Positions 1 to 8,258 of a stretch of 16,569 nt of DNA are shown one piece after another. How positions within the stretch are numbered: position 1 is the stretch's first letter; each line of letters starts with the position of its first letter. This DNA is from Prolixibacteraceae bacterium. Lineage in GTDB: Bacteria; Bacteroidota; Bacteroidia; Bacteroidales; Prolixibacteraceae. Where the stretch lies: assembly GCA_018399395.1 (NCBI GenBank), contig JAGYOI010000008.1:1-16569 (forward strand), read 5' to 3'. The notes below the pieces were generated by a model that saw only the letters and a program-made list of their open reading frames with translations, did no database searches and was not told where the DNA came from. A program made the position numbers and the translations under genes.

Positions 1-589
1 TTGCCATTGCACGCCACACTTCAAGCTCATAATCGTTATGAATATTACGGTCGCCTCCTAATATCCAGACAATGGGCTTTTCTTTATAGCGTTGTCCAAG
101 AAACTCCCCAAATGATCTGGCATTTTCAGAATTAAATATCACAGGCTCACCACCGTTTTCATTGGTCACTTTATCTCCCCATGTAGGCAGCATCCCCACA
201 AAGAGTCCCAGTTTTGCAGCATAATCAACAATAAAATCAACATGCTCAAAATAAGCTTCGTTGGGTTGTGCAGGGTCGCGGTCAATTAGAGGTAAGTGAC
301 CGTAGGCATTTGGTTCTGACAGCCCGGACATTTCGGCCAATACAACAGCCTGTATAACTGTAAAACCTTTTTCTGCACGATCTTCGAGGTACATCTTTGC
401 ATCTTCACGATTCAAACGGTGAAACAACTCCCAGGCTGTATCGCCCAACCAGAAAAAAGGTTTTCCTTCAGCATACTGTAGGTACTGGTTGTTATCACTA
501 AGGGTTAGCGTTTGGGCATAGGAATATTGAGTAACGAATAATGCAAAAATTACAACCAACCCTCCTATAATACTTTTTAAAGTCCTCAT
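1..589 (-). CDS. DUF4038 / GH140-like (apiosidase-like) secreted glycosidase, 3' end missing
   Basis: Partial gene: the start codon is at 589 and the frame stays open to the window edge, giving 196 residues. Residues 1-25 form a signal peptide (MRTLKS, a hydrophobic core, then a YSYA cleavage site before Q26). The mature part opens with a segment carrying FFWLGDTAWELFHRL (46-60), which is the hallmark start of the DUF4038/apiosidase-like TIM barrel found in GH140 and relatives. It continues with GFTVIQ (75-80) and the strand motif WILGGDRN (175-182). Asp180 is near the position of the acid/base of characterised GH140 apiosidases; this is inference from motif position. The nucleophile region lies outside the window. 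It is the last visible gene of the ribose unit, 51 nt after the nucleoside hydrolase gene. The true substrate is unknown: apiose is known for one GH140 enzyme, but most DUF4038 proteins are uncharacterised. Confidence 0.8.
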   Translation of the reverse strand, partial: MRTLKSIIGGLVVIFALFVTQYSYAQTLTLSDNNQYLQYAEGKPFFWLGDTAWELFHRLNREDAKMYLEDRAEKGFTVIQAVVLAEMSGLSEPNAYGHLPLIDRDPAQPNEAYFEHVDFIVDYAAKLGLFVGMLPTWGDKVTNENGGEPVIFNSENARSFGEFLGQRYKEKPIVWILGGDRNIHNDYELEVWRAMA

Positions 590-640
590 ATTATTGTTTT
601 TATTAGCAGTATAAGGCATAGTAAGTTGCACCTGCGAGTT

Positions 641-1636
641 TTATTCAATAATTAAATCATGCAGCATTAACGAATCAATTAAATCAGCCATATCGTCGGG
701 TTCGGCAATTAGCTTCAGGTATGTATGATTGGTTTTTTCGCTTTCAACCCACACATTGCCACCATCGTTGTCGGGTTTGTTATAACCACCTTCAACTTTC
801 TCCCACCATTCGCCCAGGCCGCCACGTACAGCATACATTACTGCAGTTTGGTCGTAAGTTGAATTTGCAGTAATCCTTCCTTCAACGAAATAATCGCTCA
901 TCCACGAAGCATGTTCGCTAAAGTGATAATAGCCAATGTACAATGGGTGATTTTTATTAATTTCGTTAAACACATCACCGGTTTTGATTACTACACCTAT
1001 TTCATAGCCCGAAAACACCACGGGGAGGTCTATCTGCTCAAAAACAAATTTTGTTACACCGGGCATTCCACCGTTAAAATTCCACTCCCAATCACCGCTT
1101 GGGAACTGACCTCCCATCACAACCATCTCCTTTATCTTACAGTTCATCAACTCTTTACCCGACAAGGGTGAGTGTTCGCAGGGACCTGATTCAAGCAACA
1201 ATTTAATGTTGAGCAAAGGCCCAACCGTAACCAGTATAATGCTTTTGTCATCGTTTTCAGCCAAAACCTTCCTATACAATTCAGTAGTTGATGGCACATC
1301 TTCATACTTTAATATATTAGGAAAATTATCGGCCAGTATTTTGTTATGGGTAGTTTCGCTCACATGGGTTCCCCCAGCCCTTACACCAATTGGAATATCA
1401 GGGTTTCCATAATAGCGGTTGAGTGCATCTATAGCAGGAACAGCATACTTCTCGTTTGTCCAAAGCATAACGGCCAACAAGTCGCATTCGCCGTTGTTTA
1501 CAAAACCATGCAACATGGCTAATGCACCAAGATCATCGGCATCGCCGCCAAAATCGGTATCGAAAATAATTTTCTTCTGCGCAGCAGAACTTAACAACAG
1601 TATTAGCAACGGAAATAATAAAGCTATTCGTTTCAT
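641..1636 (-). CDS. Secreted nucleoside hydrolase-family protein (IU-NH fold), copy 1
   Basis: A 331-residue member of the inosine-uridine nucleoside hydrolase family, which cleaves N-ribosides into base and ribose. A short signal peptide (about 1-19, ending SSAAQ) without a lipobox predicts a periplasmic or exported soluble protein. The N-terminal metal motif is DTDFGGDADD (26-35), two residues longer than the classical DTDPGxDD form. VTVGPLLNI (136-144) and the C-terminal YDQTAV (261-266) supply the other family signatures, with Asp262 as the expected calcium ligand. In the classical enzyme the residue before this Asp is the leaving-group histidine; here it is Tyr261. The gene starts 11 nt after the ribokinase stop codon, so the two are almost certainly cotranscribed, which supports ribose release as its role. 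Base preference cannot be told from sequence, and hydrolysis of another riboside is possible. Confidence 0.87.
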   Translation of the reverse strand: MKRIALLFPLLILLLSSAAQKKIIFDTDFGGDADDLGALAMLHGFVNNGECDLLAVMLWTNEKYAVPAIDALNRYYGNPDIPIGVRAGGTHVSETTHNKILADNFPNILKYEDVPSTTELYRKVLAENDDKSIILVTVGPLLNIKLLLESGPCEHSPLSGKELMNCKIKEMVVMGGQFPSGDWEWNFNGGMPGVTKFVFEQIDLPVVFSGYEIGVVIKTGDVFNEINKNHPLYIGYYHFSEHASWMSDYFVEGRITANSTYDQTAVMYAVRGGLGEWWEKVEGGYNKPDNDGGNVWVESEKTNHTYLKLIAEPDDMADLIDSLMLHDLIIE

Positions 1637-1647
1637 CGTATTATTAT

Positions 1648-2553
1648 TTAGATGTTATTCAATTCATTGATGTAAGGTATTGAAGGCTGTGCCCCCCTTT
1701 TTGTAACGGATAGCGCTGCTGCCTTATTGGCTAATTCAATGGATCCGGGCAGTCTTTTTCCTTTTGCCAGTTCCACTACCAGAAACCCGTTAAATGTATC
1801 TCCTGCAGCTGTTGTATCCAGGGCATTTACTTTAACACCTTTAACCACACCACTGCTTTCACCATCAAGGTAATATGCCCCTTTGCTACCAGTTGTAACA
1901 ATTACAGACTTAACACCTTGTTTTTGGATTTCCATTGCACTTTCAATTTCATTTTTAGCTTCAGGCCAACAACCCGAAAGCAAACTTGCTTCATGCTCGT
2001 TAGGTGTAACCAGTGTAAAAAGTTTCAAAATATCTTTATCTATTTCGCATGCAGGAGCCGGATTTAAAACAACGGGGATATTGGCACTATAAGCCAAACG
2101 GGTAACATGATAAACAGTTTCAAGTGGTATTTCCAATTGCATTAGCACAATATCCGATGTAAGAACCACATCCTTGTATTTTTCAATCATTTCGGGCAAC
2201 AAATGTGCATTAGCCCCAGGTGCAACTGCTATGCTGTTCTCACCCGAATCGGCCACATTGATCAATGCCACACCAGTTGACACCCCGTTTATTTTTTGTA
2301 TACAAGAAGTGTTTATACCGTCTTTTTGATAAGCCTCAATGGCCTGCTGACCAAATGTATCGTTACCCACACAGGCAATGAAAGTTACATCGCCACCCGC
2401 ACGGGCTGCGGCCACAGCCTGATTGGCACCTTTACCACCCTGCACGGTAGAAAACTCGTTGCCCAAAATAGTTTCTCCCGGCCGGGGAATATTGGGCACA
2501 CGGCATATCATATCGGTATTTGAACTACCTATTACTGCTATTTTTGGTTTCAT
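1648..2553 (-). CDS. rbsK: Ribokinase
   Basis: A 301-residue cytoplasmic PfkB-family kinase that converts D-ribose and ATP to ribose-5-phosphate. Its length and motifs match classical ribokinases: NTD at 12-14 for sugar contact, the GGKGAN signature at 39-44, NPAPA at 164-168, and the second PfkB signature DTTAAGDTFNG at 246-256. Asp252 in that signature is the catalytic base next to the anion hole. TGSKGAYYL (221-229) forms part of the nucleotide-binding region. No signal peptide is present. It lies 15 nt after the GH9 stop codon and 11 nt before a nucleoside hydrolase gene, so it is the intracellular step for ribose freed by the secreted enzymes of this unit. Relatives acting on other sugars (fructokinase, adenosine kinase) are less likely because the GGKGANQAVAAAR stretch is typical of RbsK. 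Confidence 0.95.
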   Translation of the reverse strand: MKPKIAVIGSSNTDMICRVPNIPRPGETILGNEFSTVQGGKGANQAVAAARAGGDVTFIACVGNDTFGQQAIEAYQKDGINTSCIQKINGVSTGVALINVADSGENSIAVAPGANAHLLPEMIEKYKDVVLTSDIVLMQLEIPLETVYHVTRLAYSANIPVVLNPAPACEIDKDILKLFTLVTPNEHEASLLSGCWPEAKNEIESAMEIQKQGVKSVIVTTGSKGAYYLDGESSGVVKGVKVNALDTTAAGDTFNGFLVVELAKGKRLPGSIELANKAAALSVTKRGAQPSIPYINELNNI

Positions 2554-2568
2554 TGTTTAATTTTTTTT

Positions 2569-4899
2569 TTACAGTTTATTGTTTTTGTAGAGTCCATACA
2601 AATAAGCATATAACAATGCCTTTCCTCTCATTGTCTGTCGAGGGGTAAATTCGGAATGACACCAGATAAATCTGGTATTGATGTATTTCTCTGCATGCGG
2701 CCAGTTATCAATCTCAGGATAATAGAATCTTTCAAAAACAATACCCGGATTACTTCCAACCATTTGCCCGCCCCAACTCTCAGTATTTAAGTAGGGTGTA
2801 TGGCCCGGATGTAGCCCCGGGGTGCCATCATTCCGCCCCGATGTATAAATGTTCTCAAAGCTGCGCTTGTCTGCAAGTTCTGTAGTTGCGGTGGTCATCT
2901 GAATTTTATTGAGCGGATTTCGTCCGAGCCCCCAGTCGGCTTCCAACAGCAGGGCATCGAGAAAGCTTGATTTTTGTTCAGTATTATCAGTTACGGCATG
3001 TGCAATAATCGTTCTATGCATATCCTGGGCTGTCTGCCCCCATGATTGTTCCGGAGCATATCCCCGGCGCGATGGGCGTTTGTTTACAAAACCTGCTTCT
3101 TTATTTTTAGCTTCAGCGATAATGGATGATTTCATATTATCAAAAAGCTCAGGGTAATTAACAGACTGCTTAGTAAGCAAATAAGCGGCTGTTCCCCAAA
3201 GCTGATTATGTGAGCCATCTTGATATATTTCAGAATCAGGAGCAGTAACCATGCTTTCTTTCTTTATAATATCTTCATAGTGTGTGTCACCGGTTATATT
3301 ATAAAGATATGCAGCGGTCATCATTTTAAAATCCTTACCCCTTACTCCACTAACTCTATTATCGAGCATTGGATCCGGTGAAGCTATGGCATAATTGTAT
3401 GCAACTATGGCCGAATCTCTATAGGCTGTTGAAAGGTCGTTATGGCCGGATATCATGAAACAATAGCTCAACATAGCACTGTTAAGGGCATTTGCCCAGG
3501 CTGCTATTGCTGTATTACCAGCCTGATAAAGACTGTTATTTTTATCTGGATTTGTAAGACCGTGAGAATACCCACCCCGGTAACGTAGTTTGAGCCAAAA
3601 ATCTATTTCATTCCTGGCTTCATCTAAAATATCAGGGATATCGTTCCGGCTCTCTGCAATCCCTAAATCATCGTCGTCCAACGTACCTTCACTCATGATA
3701 TAGGCAAGTAACAAATCATACACATTCACAACATGACCAAGGTGTCTATCCCAGTCCAGTGCGTCGCTGTGTCCACCAATTGCTTTTGAATTAGTTGGTT
3801 TTCCCTTTTTAATGTAGGGTATCCAATCAGCAGGCCGGTCCCACGAATCTCCACTTGAGAAAGTCTTCCATTCGGGATGGAACGGGTGCATATCAGTGAT
3901 CATAATTTTTGTACCCGGTGGGTCTAAGTCAGGTATCCAAAGAGGACGCCTGGGTATCGGAACCATATCCATTCTGTCCTCTCCAATCCTCATATAGTAG
4001 TAACCCAATATTGAGACTTTATAGGGTTCACGATAAATATCATCGCTGATCTCAAATTCATGACTGGCACCAACCCCGTCAACCACAAGTCGATATGTAC
4101 CGGGTTTATTGAATCCGGTAAAATCGGCTGTCCACACATCGGAACCGGTAAGATTCCAGTTTTCCTCTTTCTGGCTTTCCATCCAAAATGCAACTTTACC
4201 TACACTTTGTGTTTCTCCGCTGATTACATCGTAAATAAAAGCTTCATTGTCTTCAAACCCTGAATAATCGCGGTTGCCGCCATCTCCCATAAAGTGATAC
4301 AAATCTGCCGATTTCATTCTTGAATTACTCAAATAGCCTACCAGGTTTATATGCACCGCTTCGGAAACATTGTTAAAAATGTCATACTTTACAGATGTCT
4401 CTGGCACATCCGAGCCAAGTTTCTGATCAATTTTCAGAGTGTACGTGTTTCCCTGCTGCATGGACAACGGTAGTTGAAGATAAACAAAGTGTTCAGTGGT
4501 ATAATCAAAACCATGATCTGAAATATTGGGATCCCAGCCGGTATACGACATACCGTTCACTCTGGTCTTTCGGAACACAGCCAAGGGGAAAGCACCACCC
4601 GAACCATAGTTATTATCATCGTTAGATACGATTTTCCACCGACCTACCTCAGCAAAAACATCTGTATTGAATGGCTCACCGTAGGTAACTACATATGAGT
4701 TGTCAGCTTCTGACGAATGGCCTGCAAATGCGGTACTGCCTGTTCCATCATCCACGAATTTCACGTCTCCATCTACAAAATGAATCACCAGATAATCTTG
4801 ATCAAGTACCTTTATACTTGTCAGTTTTGATGCTTGCACCCCCGAAAATATAACCAAAATGAGAAGTGCGAGTAGTAATTTGTTTAATATCAATTTCAT
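2569..4899 (-). CDS. Secreted GH9 glycoside hydrolase with N-terminal Ig-like (CelD_N) domain
   Basis: A 776-residue exported enzyme. Residues 1-23 are a signal peptide (Lys-rich start, Leu-rich core, VQAS). Residues about 25-180 are beta-rich in appearance and not recognised. Residues about 182-285, opening with INLVGYL, match the Ig-like domain that precedes many GH9 catalytic domains. The (alpha/alpha)6 GH9 domain fills about 290-770. Its catalytic base motif is GGHSDALDWD (376-384 region, Asp379 and Asp382), equivalent to the usual DAGD. LGRNPLN (658-664), HPGHTPYLN (697-705) and SEFTPRQT (749-756) match the C-terminal GH9 signatures, with Glu750 as predicted general acid. GH9 enzymes are mostly beta-glucanases, but exo-glucosaminidases also occur, so an endoglucanase label would be premature. 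No lipobox or type IX secretion tail is seen. The gene lies between a nucleoside hydrolase gene and rbsK, an unusual place for a GH9. Confidence 0.85.
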   Translation of the reverse strand: MKLILNKLLLALLILVIFSGVQASKLTSIKVLDQDYLVIHFVDGDVKFVDDGTGSTAFAGHSSEADNSYVVTYGEPFNTDVFAEVGRWKIVSNDDNNYGSGGAFPLAVFRKTRVNGMSYTGWDPNISDHGFDYTTEHFVYLQLPLSMQQGNTYTLKIDQKLGSDVPETSVKYDIFNNVSEAVHINLVGYLSNSRMKSADLYHFMGDGGNRDYSGFEDNEAFIYDVISGETQSVGKVAFWMESQKEENWNLTGSDVWTADFTGFNKPGTYRLVVDGVGASHEFEISDDIYREPYKVSILGYYYMRIGEDRMDMVPIPRRPLWIPDLDPPGTKIMITDMHPFHPEWKTFSSGDSWDRPADWIPYIKKGKPTNSKAIGGHSDALDWDRHLGHVVNVYDLLLAYIMSEGTLDDDDLGIAESRNDIPDILDEARNEIDFWLKLRYRGGYSHGLTNPDKNNSLYQAGNTAIAAWANALNSAMLSYCFMISGHNDLSTAYRDSAIVAYNYAIASPDPMLDNRVSGVRGKDFKMMTAAYLYNITGDTHYEDIIKKESMVTAPDSEIYQDGSHNQLWGTAAYLLTKQSVNYPELFDNMKSSIIAEAKNKEAGFVNKRPSRRGYAPEQSWGQTAQDMHRTIIAHAVTDNTEQKSSFLDALLLEADWGLGRNPLNKIQMTTATTELADKRSFENIYTSGRNDGTPGLHPGHTPYLNTESWGGQMVGSNPGIVFERFYYPEIDNWPHAEKYINTRFIWCHSEFTPRQTMRGKALLYAYLYGLYKNNKL

Positions 4900-4963
4900 A
4901 AATACGGTTTTATTTGTTTACATTTTTTAATGGTGCATAATATACAATTTAATTGCTGTACCC

Positions 4964-6019
4964 CTATTCAGAAACGATATTATAATTATGCATTGTTTCG
5001 AAAAAGTCTGCGGGAATAGCATAAATATCGAACCATTCCCAAATAGTAATTTCCCTTTTATTTTCGGGGCGTTCAACCCATTGTCCATCGGTAAAAACAG
5101 GGGCCGGATGGCAGTAATTTTCAGCCCAATCAGAATTTTTCAGTATAGCCACGGCTGCCATATCAAAAAGCGCCCTCCCTTTGGGGTCACCCCACATATG
5201 GCTTTCATACTTATTGTAAAGCTCAACAGCATAATCGCCCCAATAATAAAATTCACCACCATGACGGCCTGTTACAGGCTCACTCAACTTTGGTCCGGTG
5301 CCCGGCATGCGCCTGTTAACTTCGGTTTTGGCTACCATAACTGCCGATGTTCCGGATGGATTGCCATACCTTACCGTGACCATCTCAAAAGGTACATCTA
5401 CATCAAGAATGTAGTTCATCGATGGGATGTCCCAATCCTGATTGTGTTCGCCCGGTCTGGGGTAATTCGACCCCAACCATACAATGCGTACTTTTTCAGC
5501 AATGCGGGGCTCTTTTTTAAGGGCCAGGGCAATATTTGTTAACTTGCCAACGGATAACAACACTAATCTATCTTCGCGCGGTTTCATTGCTTGCTCAATA
5601 ATAAAATCGACCGCCTCATGCCCATCAAATTTCTGATCTTCTATATGGTTTTTTATTTCTTCAAATGAATTTTGTGCTCCGGTGTAAAGTAGAATTTTAT
5701 CCCAAACACTGCACAATTGCATTACCCGTTTGGCTTCGTCGTAATGCCATTCAACTTTTGAATAATTGCTGTACCCGTCGGGACTACTGGTTGCATTTAC
5801 TGTTACGCCTTCAACCACAAAATAATCACCATTAAAAAGCATATATGCCAATGCAAACTGATCGTCAACCTCGTTATTGGCATCAGTATCGTAAATAACA
5901 TGTACCTTTCTGGTTTCTTCTTTATTTGGTTGTTCGCAACATCCAACAATAAAAAACATGGCAAATACTGCAAAAAAAGTACTTACATATATTATTTTGT
6001 TCTTTTTTAATCTTTTCAT
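4964..6019 (-). CDS. Nucleoside hydrolase-family lipoprotein, copy 2
   Basis: A 351-residue protein with a lipoprotein signal peptide: a basic start, a hydrophobic stretch and the lipobox IVGC, giving lipid attachment at Cys27 (a second Cys follows). It is therefore anchored in a membrane, facing the periplasm or cell surface. The metal site begins DTDANNEVDDQFAL (44-57), the extended form common in Bacteroidetes members of the IU-NH family. VLLSVGKLTNIALAL (153-167) and GRALFDMAAVAIL (281-293) are the other family segments, with Asp286 the expected calcium ligand. The usual histidine before that Asp is replaced by Phe285. The gene starts 4 nt before the upstream GH92 stop region ends, so translational coupling is likely. 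It is a diverged paralogue of the product encoded at 641-1636, not a recent duplicate. A ribosidase role is inferred from rbsK in the same unit; the substrate is unproven. Confidence 0.85.
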   Translation of the reverse strand: MKRLKKNKIIYVSTFFAVFAMFFIVGCCEQPNKEETRKVHVIYDTDANNEVDDQFALAYMLFNGDYFVVEGVTVNATSSPDGYSNYSKVEWHYDEAKRVMQLCSVWDKILLYTGAQNSFEEIKNHIEDQKFDGHEAVDFIIEQAMKPREDRLVLLSVGKLTNIALALKKEPRIAEKVRIVWLGSNYPRPGEHNQDWDIPSMNYILDVDVPFEMVTVRYGNPSGTSAVMVAKTEVNRRMPGTGPKLSEPVTGRHGGEFYYWGDYAVELYNKYESHMWGDPKGRALFDMAAVAILKNSDWAENYCHPAPVFTDGQWVERPENKREITIWEWFDIYAIPADFFETMHNYNIVSE

Positions 6020-6023
6020 TTTT

Positions 6024-8243
6024 TTAATGATATTTAAATTTCAACTCCAATTCTTTTTGTTTTTTAATTATTTCAGAAATATCAAAGTGCCAATTTTCAT
6101 GCTTGTTTCCGTTAACAATTATTTCTTTAATATTTGAATTAAAAGAATCTCCTTCGGTAACGATGTTAATTATTGAACCATTATCGAGCTTAATTTTCAC
6201 TTCTTCGAATAAACTGCCTGTAAGCATAAACTCTGCTTCTCCGGGTTTTAGTGGGTACATCCCTAGCATGAAAAACAGGTTCATGGCCGATGTAGCCCCC
6301 AGGTCATCGTCGCCCGGCATTCCATCGGGTGCATTCCTGAATATATTTGATGAAACATACCGTACTAATTCTTGCGTTTTCTCTGGCGCACCGGCATAAG
6401 TATAAACAAAAGGCACAACAAAGCCCGGCTGGTTGCCCGGCCAGTAATGGGGCTGGTCAACCGGCCATCCGTCAACAATTATCTCTGAAGTGAATTCATC
6501 GAGTTTGTCTATAGCCATTTCATTTCCTCCCATTTTTTCAACCAGTTTATCCATCCGGTGAGGGATGTTCCAGGTATATTGAGCTGAGTTCCCCTCATTA
6601 AAGCCATTTTCTTCGGCCCTATCAAAAGGGAAGACCCAATTTCCATTAAGGTCTTTTCTTTGCAAATAGCCTAATTCGGTATTGAATAGGTTGAAAATAT
6701 TTTCAGAACGAGTCAAAAAACGGGCATAGTTAACTGAGTCGCCATCGGCAAGGCAAATTTGAGCCAGTCCATAATCGGCTATCGAATATTCTAAGGTTTC
6801 CGATACGCTGTAATTATGAGGTGCCGGCCTGTCGGGGACAAAACCATATTTGATATACTGTTCCCCTCTTCTATACTTATTATCGGCCGTCCAGATCATA
6901 ACATCTTTTATTTTTGTTAAATTAACATCCCTGGCTCCCATGGCATACATATTGGCAATTAATGGCACCGATGAGTGACCATTCATCACCCATGTTTCAT
7001 TGTTAAAATAACCCCAAATGGTTAATCCTGCCGGGTTACCCTGTTTGGCATCGAGGTAGAGCGATTCAATCATGTCGGAAGCCCGATCGGGAACCAATAA
7101 ACCTTGCAAATAAGCTGTAGTACGGTAGGTATCCCATGTCGAAAAATTCACATACTTGTTATGTTCCTCAGGCATTTGGTAAACCGAATCGTTAAAGCCC
7201 CGGTAATCGCCATTCACATCGCTAAAAATATTTGGGTGAAGCATATTGCGGTACAGTGCAGTATATGCCTGAACTTTTCGGTCGTAATCGTCAGTCTCAA
7301 TCTCTACTTTACCCAAAAGTTCGTTCCACTTTTGCGTTGTTTCAGTTTTCAGTTGAGCAAACGACTTGTCTTTTAATTCATATGCTGAGTTCTCTATCGC
7401 ATTTTCAACACTTACAAAAGAAATCGCAATGCGCATTTCAACCGTTTCGTTTTTAGGATTATTGAAAGTAATCCATGCAGCTAAAGAATCACCACTTGCC
7501 TGCTCTAGGCCTTCAATCAATTTTTGGTTGTTCCATATGCCATAAGAATTAATGCTGTGTGAAAAATCGGCAACAAAATAAACCGTGTAATCAAATTGGC
7601 TTGGGTCCCTCCAGCAAAAACCTCCGGATGTAGCATGCCCGGTAACCCGGTTATTGGCCGCATCAATTACAATTTCGGCACCGGTAATACCATTTGCACA
7701 GTTTGTGGGCGCAAAAACAACCGATGCTTCACTTCCGGTTGGATAATCAAAATGCAGGATACCCGACCGTTCAGCTGCCGCAATTTGTACATCGATATTA
7801 TAATCATCGAGCATTACCTCGTAATAGCCCGGTGTTGCATGCTCGTTATCGTGCGAAAACTTTGATGCATAAGCCCTGTGGTTGAACAGGGGCGATTCAC
7901 CTATTGCTTTGGTCACGGGCATCACCGGTATATCAAGTGCGCCGTGGCACCCCCAACCGCTAACGTGTGTCATCGAAAATGCCCTGATTGAATCCTTTGC
8001 ATAGTTGTAGCCCGATCGTGATTTATACTCATCAAGTTCTTCGTCAAACACATTATCGGGACCACAGGCAATCATCCCAAATGGTGCAGTAGCTGCCGGT
8101 ACGGTATTGCCCCTTTCAAGTGTGCCAATAAATAGGTTTACAAAATCGCTTGGCAACTTAGTTTTTTCATTCTGTTTACAACTATTTAATAAACAAATGA
8201 ATATTAAAAAGGCGAAAACTTGCCTCAGTTTAAAATACTGCAT
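6024..8243 (-). CDS. GH92 family exo-acting glycosidase lipoprotein (alpha-mannosidase family)
   Basis: A 739-residue lipoprotein: signal peptide 1-21 with lipobox LNSC and lipidation at Cys22. The GH92 fold is clear. VNLFIGT (35-41) and GNTVPAATAPFGMI (45-58) open the N-terminal beta-sandwich, and FSMTHVSGWGC (89-99) and HDNEHATPGYYEV (131-143) follow. The (alpha/alpha)6 domain carries STWDTYRT (368-375), SETLEYS (481-487, Glu485 as predicted general acid) and GDDDLGATSAMNLFF (644-658, the acidic cluster that holds the catalytic base). Known GH92 enzymes are calcium-dependent, inverting exo-alpha-mannosidases. The stretch normally GNEPxHH is here GNQPGFV (603-609), which may alter what is accepted next to the sugar. 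It follows the permease gene by 15 nt and precedes a nucleoside hydrolase gene by 4 nt, so it belongs to the ribose unit. Mannose specificity should not be assumed. Confidence 0.9.
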   Translation of the reverse strand: MQYFKLRQVFAFLIFICLLNSCKQNEKTKLPSDFVNLFIGTLERGNTVPAATAPFGMIACGPDNVFDEELDEYKSRSGYNYAKDSIRAFSMTHVSGWGCHGALDIPVMPVTKAIGESPLFNHRAYASKFSHDNEHATPGYYEVMLDDYNIDVQIAAAERSGILHFDYPTGSEASVVFAPTNCANGITGAEIVIDAANNRVTGHATSGGFCWRDPSQFDYTVYFVADFSHSINSYGIWNNQKLIEGLEQASGDSLAAWITFNNPKNETVEMRIAISFVSVENAIENSAYELKDKSFAQLKTETTQKWNELLGKVEIETDDYDRKVQAYTALYRNMLHPNIFSDVNGDYRGFNDSVYQMPEEHNKYVNFSTWDTYRTTAYLQGLLVPDRASDMIESLYLDAKQGNPAGLTIWGYFNNETWVMNGHSSVPLIANMYAMGARDVNLTKIKDVMIWTADNKYRRGEQYIKYGFVPDRPAPHNYSVSETLEYSIADYGLAQICLADGDSVNYARFLTRSENIFNLFNTELGYLQRKDLNGNWVFPFDRAEENGFNEGNSAQYTWNIPHRMDKLVEKMGGNEMAIDKLDEFTSEIIVDGWPVDQPHYWPGNQPGFVVPFVYTYAGAPEKTQELVRYVSSNIFRNAPDGMPGDDDLGATSAMNLFFMLGMYPLKPGEAEFMLTGSLFEEVKIKLDNGSIINIVTEGDSFNSNIKEIIVNGNKHENWHFDISEIIKKQKELELKFKYH

Positions 8244-8258
8244 TTATTATTATTTTTA

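Noticed and set aside
2561-2570. Run of ten T (A on the coding strand) at the GH9-rbsK junction, possible slippage site
   Set aside because: The GH9 stop codon already lies at the start of the run and rbsK has its own start codon, so slippage would not change either protein.
4900-4963. Small palindrome CAATTTAATTG in the gap before the GH9 gene, possible operator or terminator
   Set aside because: Only 11 bases, A/T-only arms, and unrelated to the clear palindrome at 9282-9317; expected by chance in this composition.
4988-5542. A 184-codon open frame on the plus strand
   Set aside because: It lies wholly antisense to the nucleoside hydrolase lipoprotein gene, has no recognisable motif, and the minus-strand frame has clear family signatures.
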